Assembly (NCBI GenBank): GCA_964423425.1
Contig: CAYRES010000014.1
Location: 1 to 64,000, forward strand
Length of the DNA stretch: 64,000 nt
DNA from: CAYRES01 sp964423425
GTDB taxonomy: Bacteria; Actinomycetota; Thermoleophilia; RBG-16-64-13
Direction: 5' to 3'
The notes beneath the pieces are model-generated. The model had not been told where the DNA came from, made no database searches, and worked only from the letters and a program-made list of their open reading frames with translations. Positions within the stretch are counted from its first letter, which is position 1; every line of letters starts with the position of its first letter. Below are positions 55,016-63,210 of the stretch, in pieces. A program made the position numbers and the translations under genes.

Positions 55016-56134
55016 TCATGGCTGGGGCTGGCCCTTCTTCTTCCACTGGATGCACTCCACCGTGGTGAAGCCCCCTTCCATCTCCCGGCAGGCGTTGCAG
55101 TAGGTGCACTTCAGGATGTCTTTCTCGCGGCCCTCCTGCCACTTCTTCGGCCAGTAGGGGTCGCAGAGGATGGGACGGCAGATGCCCATGAGATCGATGT
55201 CGCCCGAGGAGAGGATCTCCTCGGCGAGAGACGCGCTCGGTACCCGTCCCGCCCCGATCACGGGGATGGTGTAGCCGGCCTCGGCCAGAGTCTTCTTGAT
55301 GTCGGCGGCCAGATACAGGTTGACCTTCTCGGGCATCCAGGAGGGAGGCATGGTGCGGGTGCCGGAGTAGCCGGTGTAGGGGTCAAGGGCTTCACCCTCC
55401 ACCGGTACGGCGTCCTCGAACTTGCCTCCGGCCGACACCGACACGTAGTCCAAGCCCAGCTCGGCGCAGCGAAGAGCGATCTGGCGGGAGTGGATCAAGG
55501 TGTTTCCTCCCAGGGAGAACTCATCGCCGTTGATGCGGCAGCCCAGGCAGAAGTCTTCTCCCACGGCCGCCCGGCAGGACGTGATGATCTCGCTCATCAG
55601 GCGCATACGGTTCTCCATCTTGGCTCCGCCGTACTGGTCTTTGCGCTTGTTGTAGCGGGAGAGGAAGCTGGCCAGCGTGTAGGCGTGGGCGAAGTGGAGC
55701 TCGACCGCGTCCATACCGGCTTCGCGGGCCCGGTAGGCGGCGTCGGCCCACATCTTGGGCATGGCCTGTACGTAGTCGAGTTCCAAGTCCTCTACCTTCT
55801 GACGGTAGCCGGAGCGGGCGATCTTCATGAAGTGCAGTATCTGGGGGGCGATCTTGGCTTCGGTCTCTGAGTGCACCCGCTCGGCCAGATGCTTGAAGCC
55901 GTCGATGAACTTGTCTTCGTTCAAGCGCAGGAGCTGGCCGCTCTTCTGCTTCTCCACCGAGACGGCTTCCATGAGCACGAGGCCAGTGCCGCCCTGGGCG
56001 TAGAGGAGGTAGCGATCGATGAGCTCGGGGGTGACGTCTCCCTCCACGGTGGCCAGGCGGGTCACCGCCGGAGGCATGACGATGCGGTTGGGAAGCGTGA
56101 GCTTACCGTTGATGGTATACGGTTCGAACAGCAT
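55016..56134 (-). CDS. OYE-family FMN oxidoreductase with 4Fe-4S motif, no FAD domain
   Basis: A 372-residue TIM-barrel flavoprotein of the Old Yellow Enzyme/FadH group. The active-site region is ELHFAHAYTLASFLS, followed by YNKRKDQYGG. Near the C-terminus KCTYCNACREMEGGFTTVEC gives CxxCxxC and a fourth Cys, a 4Fe-4S-type site. The FAD/NAD domains of full-length FadH or BaiCD are absent, so a partner must supply electrons. ATG 56134 is used; a GTG five codons earlier is possible. It lies between the ligase gene and the unknown 210-residue protein. Reduction of an enoate or dienoyl intermediate is inferred. Confidence 0.87.
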   Translation of the reverse strand: MLFEPYTINGKLTLPNRIVMPPAVTRLATVEGDVTPELIDRYLLYAQGGTGLVLMEAVSVEKQKSGQLLRLNEDKFIDGFKHLAERVHSETEAKIAPQILHFMKIARSGYRQKVEDLELDYVQAMPKMWADAAYRAREAGMDAVELHFAHAYTLASFLSRYNKRKDQYGGAKMENRMRLMSEIITSCRAAVGEDFCLGCRINGDEFSLGGNTLIHSRQIALRCAELGLDYVSVSAGGKFEDAVPVEGEALDPYTGYSGTRTMPPSWMPEKVNLYLAADIKKTLAEAGYTIPVIGAGRVPSASLAEEILSSGDIDLMGICRPILCDPYWPKKWQEGREKDILKCTYCNACREMEGGFTTVECIQWKKKGQPQP

Positions 56135-56208
56135 GGCGATAGACCCCACTTTCGGTTGGGTTGGGTGGATCCACTGATATGTGCAGCGGGCCGTGCGTGG
56201 CTATCCCC

Positions 56209-56841
56209 CTAGACGCCGCCCTCTGAAAGAGACACGAGAAACGCAAGCACGTCCTGCTCGCTCGCGCCCGCGACCAGCTTCATGCGCTCTCTCACGGCTT
56301 CCAACGTAAGCCTGAGTTCCTCGCCGGTCAACCGACTCACGGAGGCGGGCTCCAAGCCCTGCTCGGCAGCCGCGGCTGCAAAGGCTTCCCGCAACTCGGC
56401 AACAAGGTCGCCGTCGTCCACGAGGTCGTACATGTGCTCGGTCTTCTTGCCTTCCCGTCGAGACGCCGCCGCTTCAAGCGCGTATGAGCCTCCCAAGGCG
56501 ATCCTGCGTACAGAGAGCGGTCTCCTCATGATCTCGATGTACTCGGGATATCCCTCTTTCTTGACCGCCACCCTGCCGATGTCCTCGTTGCGCGAGACCA
56601 CGTAGTAGCGGGCGATCGCTTCGGCGGACGCATCCAGGCCGTAGACCTCCCGCCAACCGTCCTCCCACTCCAGCACCAGGAACTTGCCGGAGCCGCCGGC
56701 CCGGACCTCATCCATATCGAGGGTGAACGGTTGCCGAAGAATGTCGAACTGGAGCAGTCCGGGAAGGGAGGAGAAATCGATCGAGCGGGAAGAGCCGTCG
56801 TCATATTCGATGGTGAGCGTGGTCGGCTTCCTGTCTGACAT
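56209..56841 (-). CDS. Hypothetical protein coupled to the HAD gene
   Basis: A 210-residue protein I do not recognise. The first 120 residues look beta-rich (TLTIEYDDGSSRSIDF, FLVLEWEDGWREVYG), the rest helical and acidic, with no membrane segment or metal motif. It starts five bases after the HAD stop, so it belongs to the amidohydrolase - ATP-binding protein - HAD transcript. In phenylphosphate synthase a third small subunit stimulates the enzyme, but that one has CBS domains and this does not. A similar accessory role is only a guess from position. Confidence 0.6.
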   Translation of the reverse strand: MSDRKPTTLTIEYDDGSSRSIDFSSLPGLLQFDILRQPFTLDMDEVRAGGSGKFLVLEWEDGWREVYGLDASAEAIARYYVVSRNEDIGRVAVKKEGYPEYIEIMRRPLSVRRIALGGSYALEAAASRREGKKTEHMYDLVDDGDLVAELREAFAAAAAEQGLEPASVSRLTGEELRLTLEAVRERMKLVAGASEQDVLAFLVSLSEGGV

Positions 56842-56846
56842 GGCCC

Positions 56847-57605
56847 CTAGCCCTTCTTCCTCAGTATGTCTTTCAGTTCGGAGAAGTGGTCGATCACGAG
56901 GTCGGCTTTCGACGGCCCCAGATCGATGAAGCCCTTGTACTGGATCGTGAGAAAGCCCCGCTCGCTCGCCGGGTTGATATCGGTGGCGGGCTTGTCGCCC
57001 ACCATGACGGCTTCGGACGTGTCGATCCCGCGCGCCCGTAGGTCCGCGGCCAACACGTCGTAGATATCGCCACCTTCCTTGGTCTTGCCCACGTACGTCG
57101 CGTCGATGATCACGTCGTCGAGGAGTGACTGCTTGCCCTGAGGGGAGACCAGTACCTTGAAGTACTCCGTGAGACCTCGGTTCTTCAGGAAGCGGCTCAC
57201 GATGTCGCTCCCCACCGCCCCCAGGGTCTTCTTCATCTCCGAGACCACCTCGAGTTCGATACCCGCCTGCTGCAGATAATCGAGAGCGTCCATCAGGCCG
57301 TCACCCGTATCCAGGTACTCCTGCTCCTTGGCACTGAAGAGCTCCTGGCCCTTGGCGTCATCGTCGAGTACGTAGCGGTATATCTCATCGCGGTGGCCCT
57401 CTTTGATCTTGCTGTAGCCACCATACGTCTCGTTCAGTACGTGATAGCGGTGAATGCGATCGGCGATGAGCTCGGGCTGTCCCAACAGCTTGCAGATGTC
57501 GCCGATGACCAGCGGGTTACGGAGGCCCCCGGGCTCCATGATGCACTGCCCGTAGTCGAATCCGCACCACTTGACTTCCATGATCCTGTCGACGACCCCA
57601 TTCAT
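56847..57605 (-). CDS. HAD-superfamily protein with atypical motif I
   Basis: A 252-residue HAD-fold protein. The nucleophile Asp17 is in GFDYGQCIMEP, Ser of motif II in VVSEMKKT, Lys of motif III in YVGKTKEGGD, and the acidic motif IV in VMVGDKPATDINPA. The residue two after the nucleophile is Gly19, not the Asp that phosphatases use as acid/base, so it may be a poor phosphatase or act on another bond. ATG 57605 overlaps the stop of the ATP-binding gene by one base (TGATG), a tight coupling that suggests a joint complex. Phenylphosphate carboxylase also has a HAD-type subunit, a possible parallel. Confidence 0.75.
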   Translation of the reverse strand: MNGVVDRIMEVKWCGFDYGQCIMEPGGLRNPLVIGDICKLLGQPELIADRIHRYHVLNETYGGYSKIKEGHRDEIYRYVLDDDAKGQELFSAKEQEYLDTGDGLMDALDYLQQAGIELEVVSEMKKTLGAVGSDIVSRFLKNRGLTEYFKVLVSPQGKQSLLDDVIIDATYVGKTKEGGDIYDVLAADLRARGIDTSEAVMVGDKPATDINPASERGFLTIQYKGFIDLGPSKADLVIDHFSELKDILRKKG

Positions 57606-58573
57606 CACGCGTCCGCCAGGTTGCGGATCTTCCGCGCCTGCAGGATGTACATCGTCTCGTCGGCGTAGGCCCATTCGATGTCCTGTGGATCACCGAAGGC
57701 CGCTTCAATCCTGAGGCCGGTCTCCGCGAGCCGGCGGACCTGCTCCCTGGTGAGCGTCTCCTTCTCCTGGAGCTCGGCCGGGGTGGCCTCCTCTTTGCGT
57801 CCGTAGCCTGCTTCGTCGTCGAAGGTGACCCAGAAGGTCTTCCTGGCGATCTTCCGCTGTTTCTCCTCGAGGGTGTTCTTGTCTATGAGGTAGAAGTCGT
57901 TCATTGACTTGCCTGATACCACCGACTCGCCCAAGCCCCAGTTCGCCTCGATGACCAACTCGTCTCGGGCGCTGGTGATGGGGTTCGCGGTGAAGAGAAT
58001 GCCCGACACCTCGGAGAACACCATGCGTTGCACGATGGCGGAGATCAGACCGAGCTTCTGGTCGACACCTTTGTGGTGGCGGTTGAAGGTAGCTCTGGTC
58101 GTCCAGAGCGAGGCCCAGCACTTCTTGACGTGATCGACGATCTCGTCACCCTTGAGGTAATGGTACGTATCCATCATGCCGGGGAACGAAGTGATGGTGC
58201 TCCCCTTTACCGATACCGAAGACCGGACCGCGACGAACGCGTCGTCGGCGCCCACGAGCGCCTGGATCGCCCCCTCGATCTCCTCGAGCAGGTCGGCCGG
58301 AATCGGGGCGTTGTGGATGAGCTCCCGAATCTCCCCCGTCTTGCTCTCCATCCCCTCGTAATCGTCGAAATCGAAGGATGCCACGATTGCATCGATCTGG
58401 GAGCCCAATCCGTTCGCTTCGACGTGGTACTCGAGGGAGGGACTGGTCACGCAGAAACCGGGGGGTACGGGAAATCCGAGCTGGGTCATCTCGCTCAGGT
58501 TGGCCGCCTTACCCCCTGCCTCTTCGGTGTCGTTCTTGGTCATCTCACCGAAGGACTTGACGTATACGCCCAC
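57605..58573 (-). CDS. PPDK/PEP-synthase N-terminal ATP-binding protein, PpsB-like
   Basis: A 322-residue stand-alone copy of the nucleotide-binding domain of pyruvate phosphate dikinase and PEP synthase. Seen: GGKAANLSEM, PPGFCVTS, VAVRSSVSVKG with SFPGMMDTYHY (the PPDK Gly loop), GILFTANPITSARDELVIEANWG in part, and IEWAYADETMYILQAR at the end. By itself it can only activate ATP phosphate, so it needs a phosphohistidine protein such as 49493-51187. That split is the arrangement of phenylphosphate synthase. I use GTG 58573, with AAGGAGG six bases before; a TTG two codons earlier overlaps that site. It is coupled to the HAD gene. Confidence 0.83.
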   Translation of the reverse strand: MGVYVKSFGEMTKNDTEEAGGKAANLSEMTQLGFPVPPGFCVTSPSLEYHVEANGLGSQIDAIVASFDFDDYEGMESKTGEIRELIHNAPIPADLLEEIEGAIQALVGADDAFVAVRSSVSVKGSTITSFPGMMDTYHYLKGDEIVDHVKKCWASLWTTRATFNRHHKGVDQKLGLISAIVQRMVFSEVSGILFTANPITSARDELVIEANWGLGESVVSGKSMNDFYLIDKNTLEEKQRKIARKTFWVTFDDEAGYGRKEEATPAELQEKETLTREQVRRLAETGLRIEAAFGDPQDIEWAYADETMYILQARKIRNLADA

Positions 58574-58634
58574 TTCCAACCTCCTTGTAGCCTCGGGTGC
58601 TCCTCTGGTGCTCGAGGAGCCCTACCCCTCGCTT

Positions 58635-58685
58635 CCTGCGTAGCCCCCACCCGCTTCGGGGGGAACGGGTGGGGGCGGTCGCAGG
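58635..58685 (-). terminator. Long hairpin between the amidohydrolase and ATP-binding genes
   Basis: Inner arms CCCCCACCCG (58644-58653) and CGGGTGGGGG (58666-58675) form a perfect 10-bp stem. Outer arms CCTGCG (58635-58640) and CGCAGG (58680-58685) extend it. It lies in the 130-base gap inside the operon. With no T-run it may lower read-through or protect the upstream RNA and so set different expression levels. Confidence 0.5.
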
Positions 58686-58705
58686 GAGTGGAGGTGATGT
58701 TCCTG

Positions 58706-59734
58706 TTACTTGCCGGGCATGGGCGGCAACTTGAAGAGCTTCTCGAAGTTGGCACCCAGAATCATGTCGCACTGATCCTGCGTGAGACCGGCCTGATCCT
58801 TGAGGTCGTTGATGGCCTTGATGGCGCCTTCCGGATCGCCCACGCGATGGGCATAGTCGGTACCGAGACCCATATTCTCCGGACCCATCCACTCGAGGCA
58901 GCATTTCATGGCCGGCAGGTAGAAGGATGTGGTGTCGGGCCACACCCGCTCCTTGTAGATGACATCCGGGCTCTGGCTGAGCTCGATGCCCCATTCTTTG
59001 CCGTAGCCCTTGTAAGAGTCCTGAAGCCGGCGCACGAAATAGGGCACCATGCCGCCCAAGTGACCGTGAACGTACTTGAGGTTCGGATACTTGTCGAGCA
59101 CACCCTGGAGGATGAGGCTGACAATCGCCATCGAGGTGTCGAGCGTGTAGCCCCACAGCTGATAGGGGATGCGCACCTTGTCCATCACCGAGGCCACCAA
59201 GGGATCGGCCGGGTGGATGAGGCAGGGCAGCTCGTACTTGTTGGCTACTTCGTAGACCGGGTGGAACTTCTCGAGCCACACCGGTTCACCGGCGAAGTTC
59301 GAGAAGAGCTGGTAGCCCTTGCAGCCCATCTTCGCCGCACGCTCGAGCTCCTCGACCGCTGCATCGATGTCGTGCCAGGGTATGGTGGCCAGCCAGTAGA
59401 AGCGCCCCGGATAGGTCTCTTCCGCTTCCTTCAGCTTGTCGTTACAGATCTTTGCCCACTCGACACCTTCTTTGCCACCAACCGTTTCCGGCCCGGGAAT
59501 GGTGACGGAGAGAATCTGTGTGTCGAGACCGGCGGCGTCCAGGTCTTGCACCCGTGCTTCCAGATCGTAGTGACCGGCACGGTCGATGTGGGCGATGCAC
59601 ACACCCCGCACCCAGGCGCGGTAGTGGGTACCGCCGTCATGGACCATCTTGGGGTCGGAGTCCCTCTTGCAGAGGAAGTCCAAGTACTCGGGTGGATACC
59701 AATGATTGTGGGCGTCGACAGTTCTTTGTGCCAT
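58706..59734 (-). CDS. Amidohydrolase-2 (ACMSD family) metal-dependent hydrolase or decarboxylase
   Basis: A 342-residue TIM-barrel metalloenzyme. Metal ligands are seen as His9 and His11 (VDAHNHWYPPEY), His in LPCLIHPADP and KYVHGHLGGM, and the Asp in MGLGTDYAHR. Relatives are aminocarboxymuconate-semialdehyde decarboxylase, gamma-resorcylate and 5-carboxyvanillate decarboxylases, and some hydrolases, so decarboxylation (or carboxylation) of an aromatic or cyclic acid is the best guess. ATG 59734 has AAGGAG about ten bases upstream; upstream codons are not conserved. It is the first gene of the operon and is divergent from the LysR regulator. Confidence 0.87.
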   Translation of the reverse strand: MAQRTVDAHNHWYPPEYLDFLCKRDSDPKMVHDGGTHYRAWVRGVCIAHIDRAGHYDLEARVQDLDAAGLDTQILSVTIPGPETVGGKEGVEWAKICNDKLKEAEETYPGRFYWLATIPWHDIDAAVEELERAAKMGCKGYQLFSNFAGEPVWLEKFHPVYEVANKYELPCLIHPADPLVASVMDKVRIPYQLWGYTLDTSMAIVSLILQGVLDKYPNLKYVHGHLGGMVPYFVRRLQDSYKGYGKEWGIELSQSPDVIYKERVWPDTTSFYLPAMKCCLEWMGPENMGLGTDYAHRVGDPEGAIKAINDLKDQAGLTQDQCDMILGANFEKLFKLPPMPGK

Positions 59735-60239
59735 GCCGTCCTGCTCCTTCCTGGAATTCTCGGTTCTGGATACCTGCCTGAACGTGCCGGTGGCTGCGTC
59801 TCGTGGACCCCCCTCGAAGCTGCAGTCCCGTTCGCACTCTTCCGGACGAACCGCTGTTCTCAGGAAACCATCGCCGGCTTCGCTCTGCAAGACGTATGAA
59901 TTGATAACTTCATAATCAGCGCTTATCTCAATGCTAGGGACTCAGCTTCATCTGCCGCATCCTGGAGAGTCACATCCGTCGCGGCCCATCACGCATCCCA
60001 GAGAGCCTAACGGCGCAACCAGATGATTGTTGCCCTTACTGAAGCGGCCGACTTCGGAAAGACCATTCTCGCAAGACCGGTTACTGCGTGTTGAAGCTCA
60101 TCTTATTTTGTCCCCCACTTGCCAAGATTGGGTATTCAAAGGTAGGCTGAAGTACGTGAATAGCCTGTCGGGTGGGAACTCTGGGAGGCACCCACTCCCG
60201 GGTGCGCCCGAGTGGCCGGGAAGCGAGGCGGAACCTGAC
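59735..60239. promoter_or_regulatory. Divergent control region with dyad TATGAA-N8-TTCATA
   Basis: About 500 non-coding bases between the amidohydrolase operon and the LysR gene. A 20-base dyad, TATGAA (59895-59900), eight bases, TTCATA (59909-59914), lies in a rare AT-rich patch. It overlaps a candidate minus-strand promoter (TTGAGA at 59931-59926, 18 bases, TTATCA at 59907-59902). A T-N11-A match, the LysR-box pattern, lies within it. I infer that this is where the LysR protein binds. No clear plus-strand promoter was found. Confidence 0.55.
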
Positions 60240-61289
60240 GTGAAGTTTGATCTCAATCTCAAGCAGCTCAAAGTCTTCTACTACGTGGCCAAATACCTGA
60301 GCTTCACCCGGGCCGCACAGGACCTCTACGTGACCCAGCCCGCCGTGGCCATGCAGATCGACGCACTCGAGAAGCACTACGACGTACAGCTCTTCTCTCG
60401 CAAGAAGCGCCGCTTGGCCCTCACTGAGGCGGGCGAAGCCCTGTACGAGTACGCCGAGAAGATCATGCAACTCGCGTACGAAGCCCACCGCTCGCTCATC
60501 GATCTCAAGGAGTACCCCACCGGTATCCTCCGCGTGGGCACCACCAAGACATGGGCCCGCTTCCTCATGCCCTCCTACATCCTCGGTTTTCAGCGCAAGT
60601 ATCCTGAGATACAGATCGACCTCGAAGACGGCACCTCGGAAGAGATGGCCTTCAGCGTGCTCTACGGGCAGAACGACATGGCGGTGGTCGCCCGCATGGC
60701 CTACGACCCCCGTCTGGAATCTATGCCCTTCCCCGGGCACGAGACCGACAGGCTGGTGGCCGTGATGCATCCCAAGCATCCGCTGGCCCGGCGCAAGAAA
60801 GTGGCATTGAAGGAACTGAGGGACGAGCCTCTTCTCCTGCGTGGGAAGGGCTCGGGCATCCGAGAACTCGTGCTGGGTATGGCCAAAGATCAGGGCATCG
60901 AACTCTCGGTGCTTCTCGAAGCCGGCAGCGCCGACTTCATCAAGGCCATGGTGGCTCAGGGCGCCGGGGTCAGCGTACTCACGACCATCGCCGTGAGCGA
61001 GGCGGTAGCCCGCGGCATGGTGAGAGCGATTCCGCTGTCCGACCAGGGGACCTGGCTCAGCATCGATATCGTCATGAGGAAGGAAGGATATCGGCCCGTG
61101 CCCGTGCGGCTCTTCACCGAGTATCTGAAGGCCCTCAGCGGGTCTGAGGGCCGTGCGCTCACCTCCGAGCCCGCGGCGCACCCCCGCGGCACAATACAAG
61201 CGAAGCGGGCAACCGGGGGAACGAAGGGGAAAGCGTCGACAGACCCGTCCATGGACCCTGTCGGCGTTACCAGGAGTGCGAAGACCTAG
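60240..61289 (+). CDS. LysR-type transcriptional regulator
   Basis: A 349-residue regulator, divergent from the catabolic operon it probably controls. The N-terminal winged HTH reads LNLKQLKVFYYVAKYLSFTR, AAQDLYVTQPAVAMQIDALE. The substrate-binding part (95-300) has RVGTTKTWARFLMPSYI and GAGVSVLTTIAVSEA. The last 50 residues are a low-complexity basic tail. I use GTG 60240, which gives the standard distance to the HTH; an ATG far upstream at 60027 would add 71 unrelated residues. LysR proteins usually need a pathway metabolite as co-inducer. Confidence 0.92.
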   Translation: MKFDLNLKQLKVFYYVAKYLSFTRAAQDLYVTQPAVAMQIDALEKHYDVQLFSRKKRRLALTEAGEALYEYAEKIMQLAYEAHRSLIDLKEYPTGILRVGTTKTWARFLMPSYILGFQRKYPEIQIDLEDGTSEEMAFSVLYGQNDMAVVARMAYDPRLESMPFPGHETDRLVAVMHPKHPLARRKKVALKELRDEPLLLRGKGSGIRELVLGMAKDQGIELSVLLEAGSADFIKAMVAQGAGVSVLTTIAVSEAVARGMVRAIPLSDQGTWLSIDIVMRKEGYRPVPVRLFTEYLKALSGSEGRALTSEPAAHPRGTIQAKRATGGTKGKASTDPSMDPVGVTRSAKT

Positions 61290-61301
61290 CAGGAAGCGAA
61301 G

Positions 61302-63194
61302 CTAAGGGGAAGGATCAACGGTCGGCACGGCCGGCACGGCGTTGCTCAGTTCCTCGAGTTCGGCCGCACGCGCACCCGGCACCTCTCCTTCCCGGCTCCA
61401 GCCGCGCCGCGCATAGTACCGGGTGAGAAGCTCGGCGAATTCCTCCCTGTCGATGCGATGACCCTTGGTGGCTCCTCCGGGCATGGGTTCGTCGAAGTAG
61501 CGGCGCGGCAGCGTGTCATCGGCCCTCGTGAGGCCGTACCGGCAGTTCACCATGCGCTCCAGATCGACGACTCTCCGGCCCACCTCCCGCAGCTCCGCCG
61601 GCGTGACGTGCATGCCCACTGCCGACGACAGCATCTCGACAAAGTGCGGGTAGCCGAGGAGCTTGGGGCTGTTCCAGCCGTGACACACGAAACGACAGAT
61701 GCCCAGACAATCGCTCACCGCGTAGATGTCTTCGCTCCACTCCACCACGACTTCCTTGTCGGCGTAGGCCGTGGGATCACCCTCGGTGGGCTGGCCGTAC
61801 ACCTCTTGCCTGACCTCCCCAGGAAGGCCCAGGATATCCAGCGTGGGACGATTGCGCAGATGGTCCGCACCCCGGCTCGCCACGGCCACCCCCAAGGCGA
61901 AGCTCTTCATGTAGCGGGGATCGTGCGGGTCGGACTGGGGCAGGTTCTTGACCGCAATCAGATACTCAGCGGCTTCCTGTGGTAGGAGGCCGAGCCACAC
62001 CGCTCGGCTCGATTCGGCCAGCACCGCCCCGAAACCCCGCCGGGCAGCTATGTCCTCGATCAACCTCCTCACCATTTCCACGTCTCCGAAGCGCAGGGGG
62101 CCGCCGGTGTGCTCGTCGCCGATGATGCCTCGCTCGTAGAGCTCCATCGCCCAAGGGATCACGGTACCCGTGGATGAGGTATCAAGACCCAGGTCGTTGC
62201 AGAGGTTACCGAGCTTGATGATCTCTTCGAGGTCATCGATACCGGTGTTTGCCCCCAGGAGTGCAAAGGTGCTGAAGTCGGGACCCTCTCCACCGAAGCG
62301 GTTGACGTGACGGCAACGGACGGTGCAGCCGGAGCAGCCCACCATGCGCTCCACGTACGCCTCGAAGTTCGCCGCGCCGAGCGCCGGCGACCACTGATTG
62401 GCCTGGGAGTTCTTGGTGCGCAGCGCCCCCAACTTGTTGGCCGGATCATAGAGGAGCGCGGTACCCACCCGGCCGTACAACTCAATGATCTTGGAATCAT
62501 GCAGATAGCCTTCGAGACGGGCACGCAGACCCGCCAAGCACTTTCGGTCGGCAATGGGAAGGGGGGCATCCCCAAAGGCGACCACTGCCTTGAGGTTCTT
62601 GGAGCCCATCACCGCACCCATGCCTCCCCGGCCGGCAGCATTCTTGCGGGCGTTCATGACGGCCGCGAAGCGAACGAGATTCTCTCCCGCCGGACCGATG
62701 ACCGCCGAGCGCACCCCCTTTCCGTACTCCTCCTCAATGGCCGTCTGCGTCTCGGGCACGTTGAGGCCCCAATACCGGTCGCCGTCGACGATCTCCACCC
62801 CTCCCCCCCGCAGAAGCAGGCAGACGGGATGGGCGGCGCGGCCGCTTATCACCAACCGGTCGAAACCTGAACGCCTCATCCGCGCAGGGAAGAATCCTCC
62901 CATGTTGGCGTCACCCAAGAAGCCGGTCTCGGGTGACTTGGCTGAGATGCTCATTCTGCCCGAGTTGGGTACCGGATAGCCGGTGAGAAGCCCCGCGCCG
63001 AAGAGAAGCACGTTGTCCGGACCCAATGGATCGGCCGAAGCAGCGACCAGAGCGTGCAGGTAGGCCATGTTGAGACCCCGGCCGCCGAGCAGGGCCGCCA
63101 CGAGCTTGCGCGGGGTCTCAAGAATCCGCACCCTCCGCTTGGTCAGGTCGACATGAGCCGTGCGGCCCACAATGAGCTCGTCGATGCTCCCCAT
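61302..63194 (-). CDS. Tungsten aldehyde:ferredoxin oxidoreductase family protein
   Basis: A 630-residue AOR-family enzyme that would oxidise an aldehyde to the acid, or reduce the acid, with ferredoxin. N-terminal domain: LTGYPVPNSGRMSISAKSP and GFFPARMRRSGFD. The bis-pterin motif is AAGRGGMGAVMGSKNLKAVV. The 4Fe-4S site is CSGCTVRC with a distant Cys in SDCLGICRF, and SSTGTVIPWAMELYERG lies between. ATG 63194 has GAGGAG upstream. The MoaD/ThiS-like gene 16 bases upstream is the usual AOR companion. BamB, the AOR-like subunit of class II benzoyl-CoA reductase, is a relative I cannot fully exclude, but no BamC-I genes are seen. Confidence 0.9.
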   Translation of the reverse strand: MGSIDELIVGRTAHVDLTKRRVRILETPRKLVAALLGGRGLNMAYLHALVAASADPLGPDNVLLFGAGLLTGYPVPNSGRMSISAKSPETGFLGDANMGGFFPARMRRSGFDRLVISGRAAHPVCLLLRGGGVEIVDGDRYWGLNVPETQTAIEEEYGKGVRSAVIGPAGENLVRFAAVMNARKNAAGRGGMGAVMGSKNLKAVVAFGDAPLPIADRKCLAGLRARLEGYLHDSKIIELYGRVGTALLYDPANKLGALRTKNSQANQWSPALGAANFEAYVERMVGCSGCTVRCRHVNRFGGEGPDFSTFALLGANTGIDDLEEIIKLGNLCNDLGLDTSSTGTVIPWAMELYERGIIGDEHTGGPLRFGDVEMVRRLIEDIAARRGFGAVLAESSRAVWLGLLPQEAAEYLIAVKNLPQSDPHDPRYMKSFALGVAVASRGADHLRNRPTLDILGLPGEVRQEVYGQPTEGDPTAYADKEVVVEWSEDIYAVSDCLGICRFVCHGWNSPKLLGYPHFVEMLSSAVGMHVTPAELREVGRRVVDLERMVNCRYGLTRADDTLPRRYFDEPMPGGATKGHRIDREEFAELLTRYYARRGWSREGEVPGARAAELEELSNAVPAVPTVDPSP

Positions 63195-63210
63195 TATTCG
63201 ATCTCCTCGC

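Noticed and set aside
61302..63194. BamB-type benzoyl-CoA reductase subunit
   Set aside because: It is in the same superfamily, but the partner subunits BamC to BamI are not seen and the gene has the MoaD-like companion typical of AOR.
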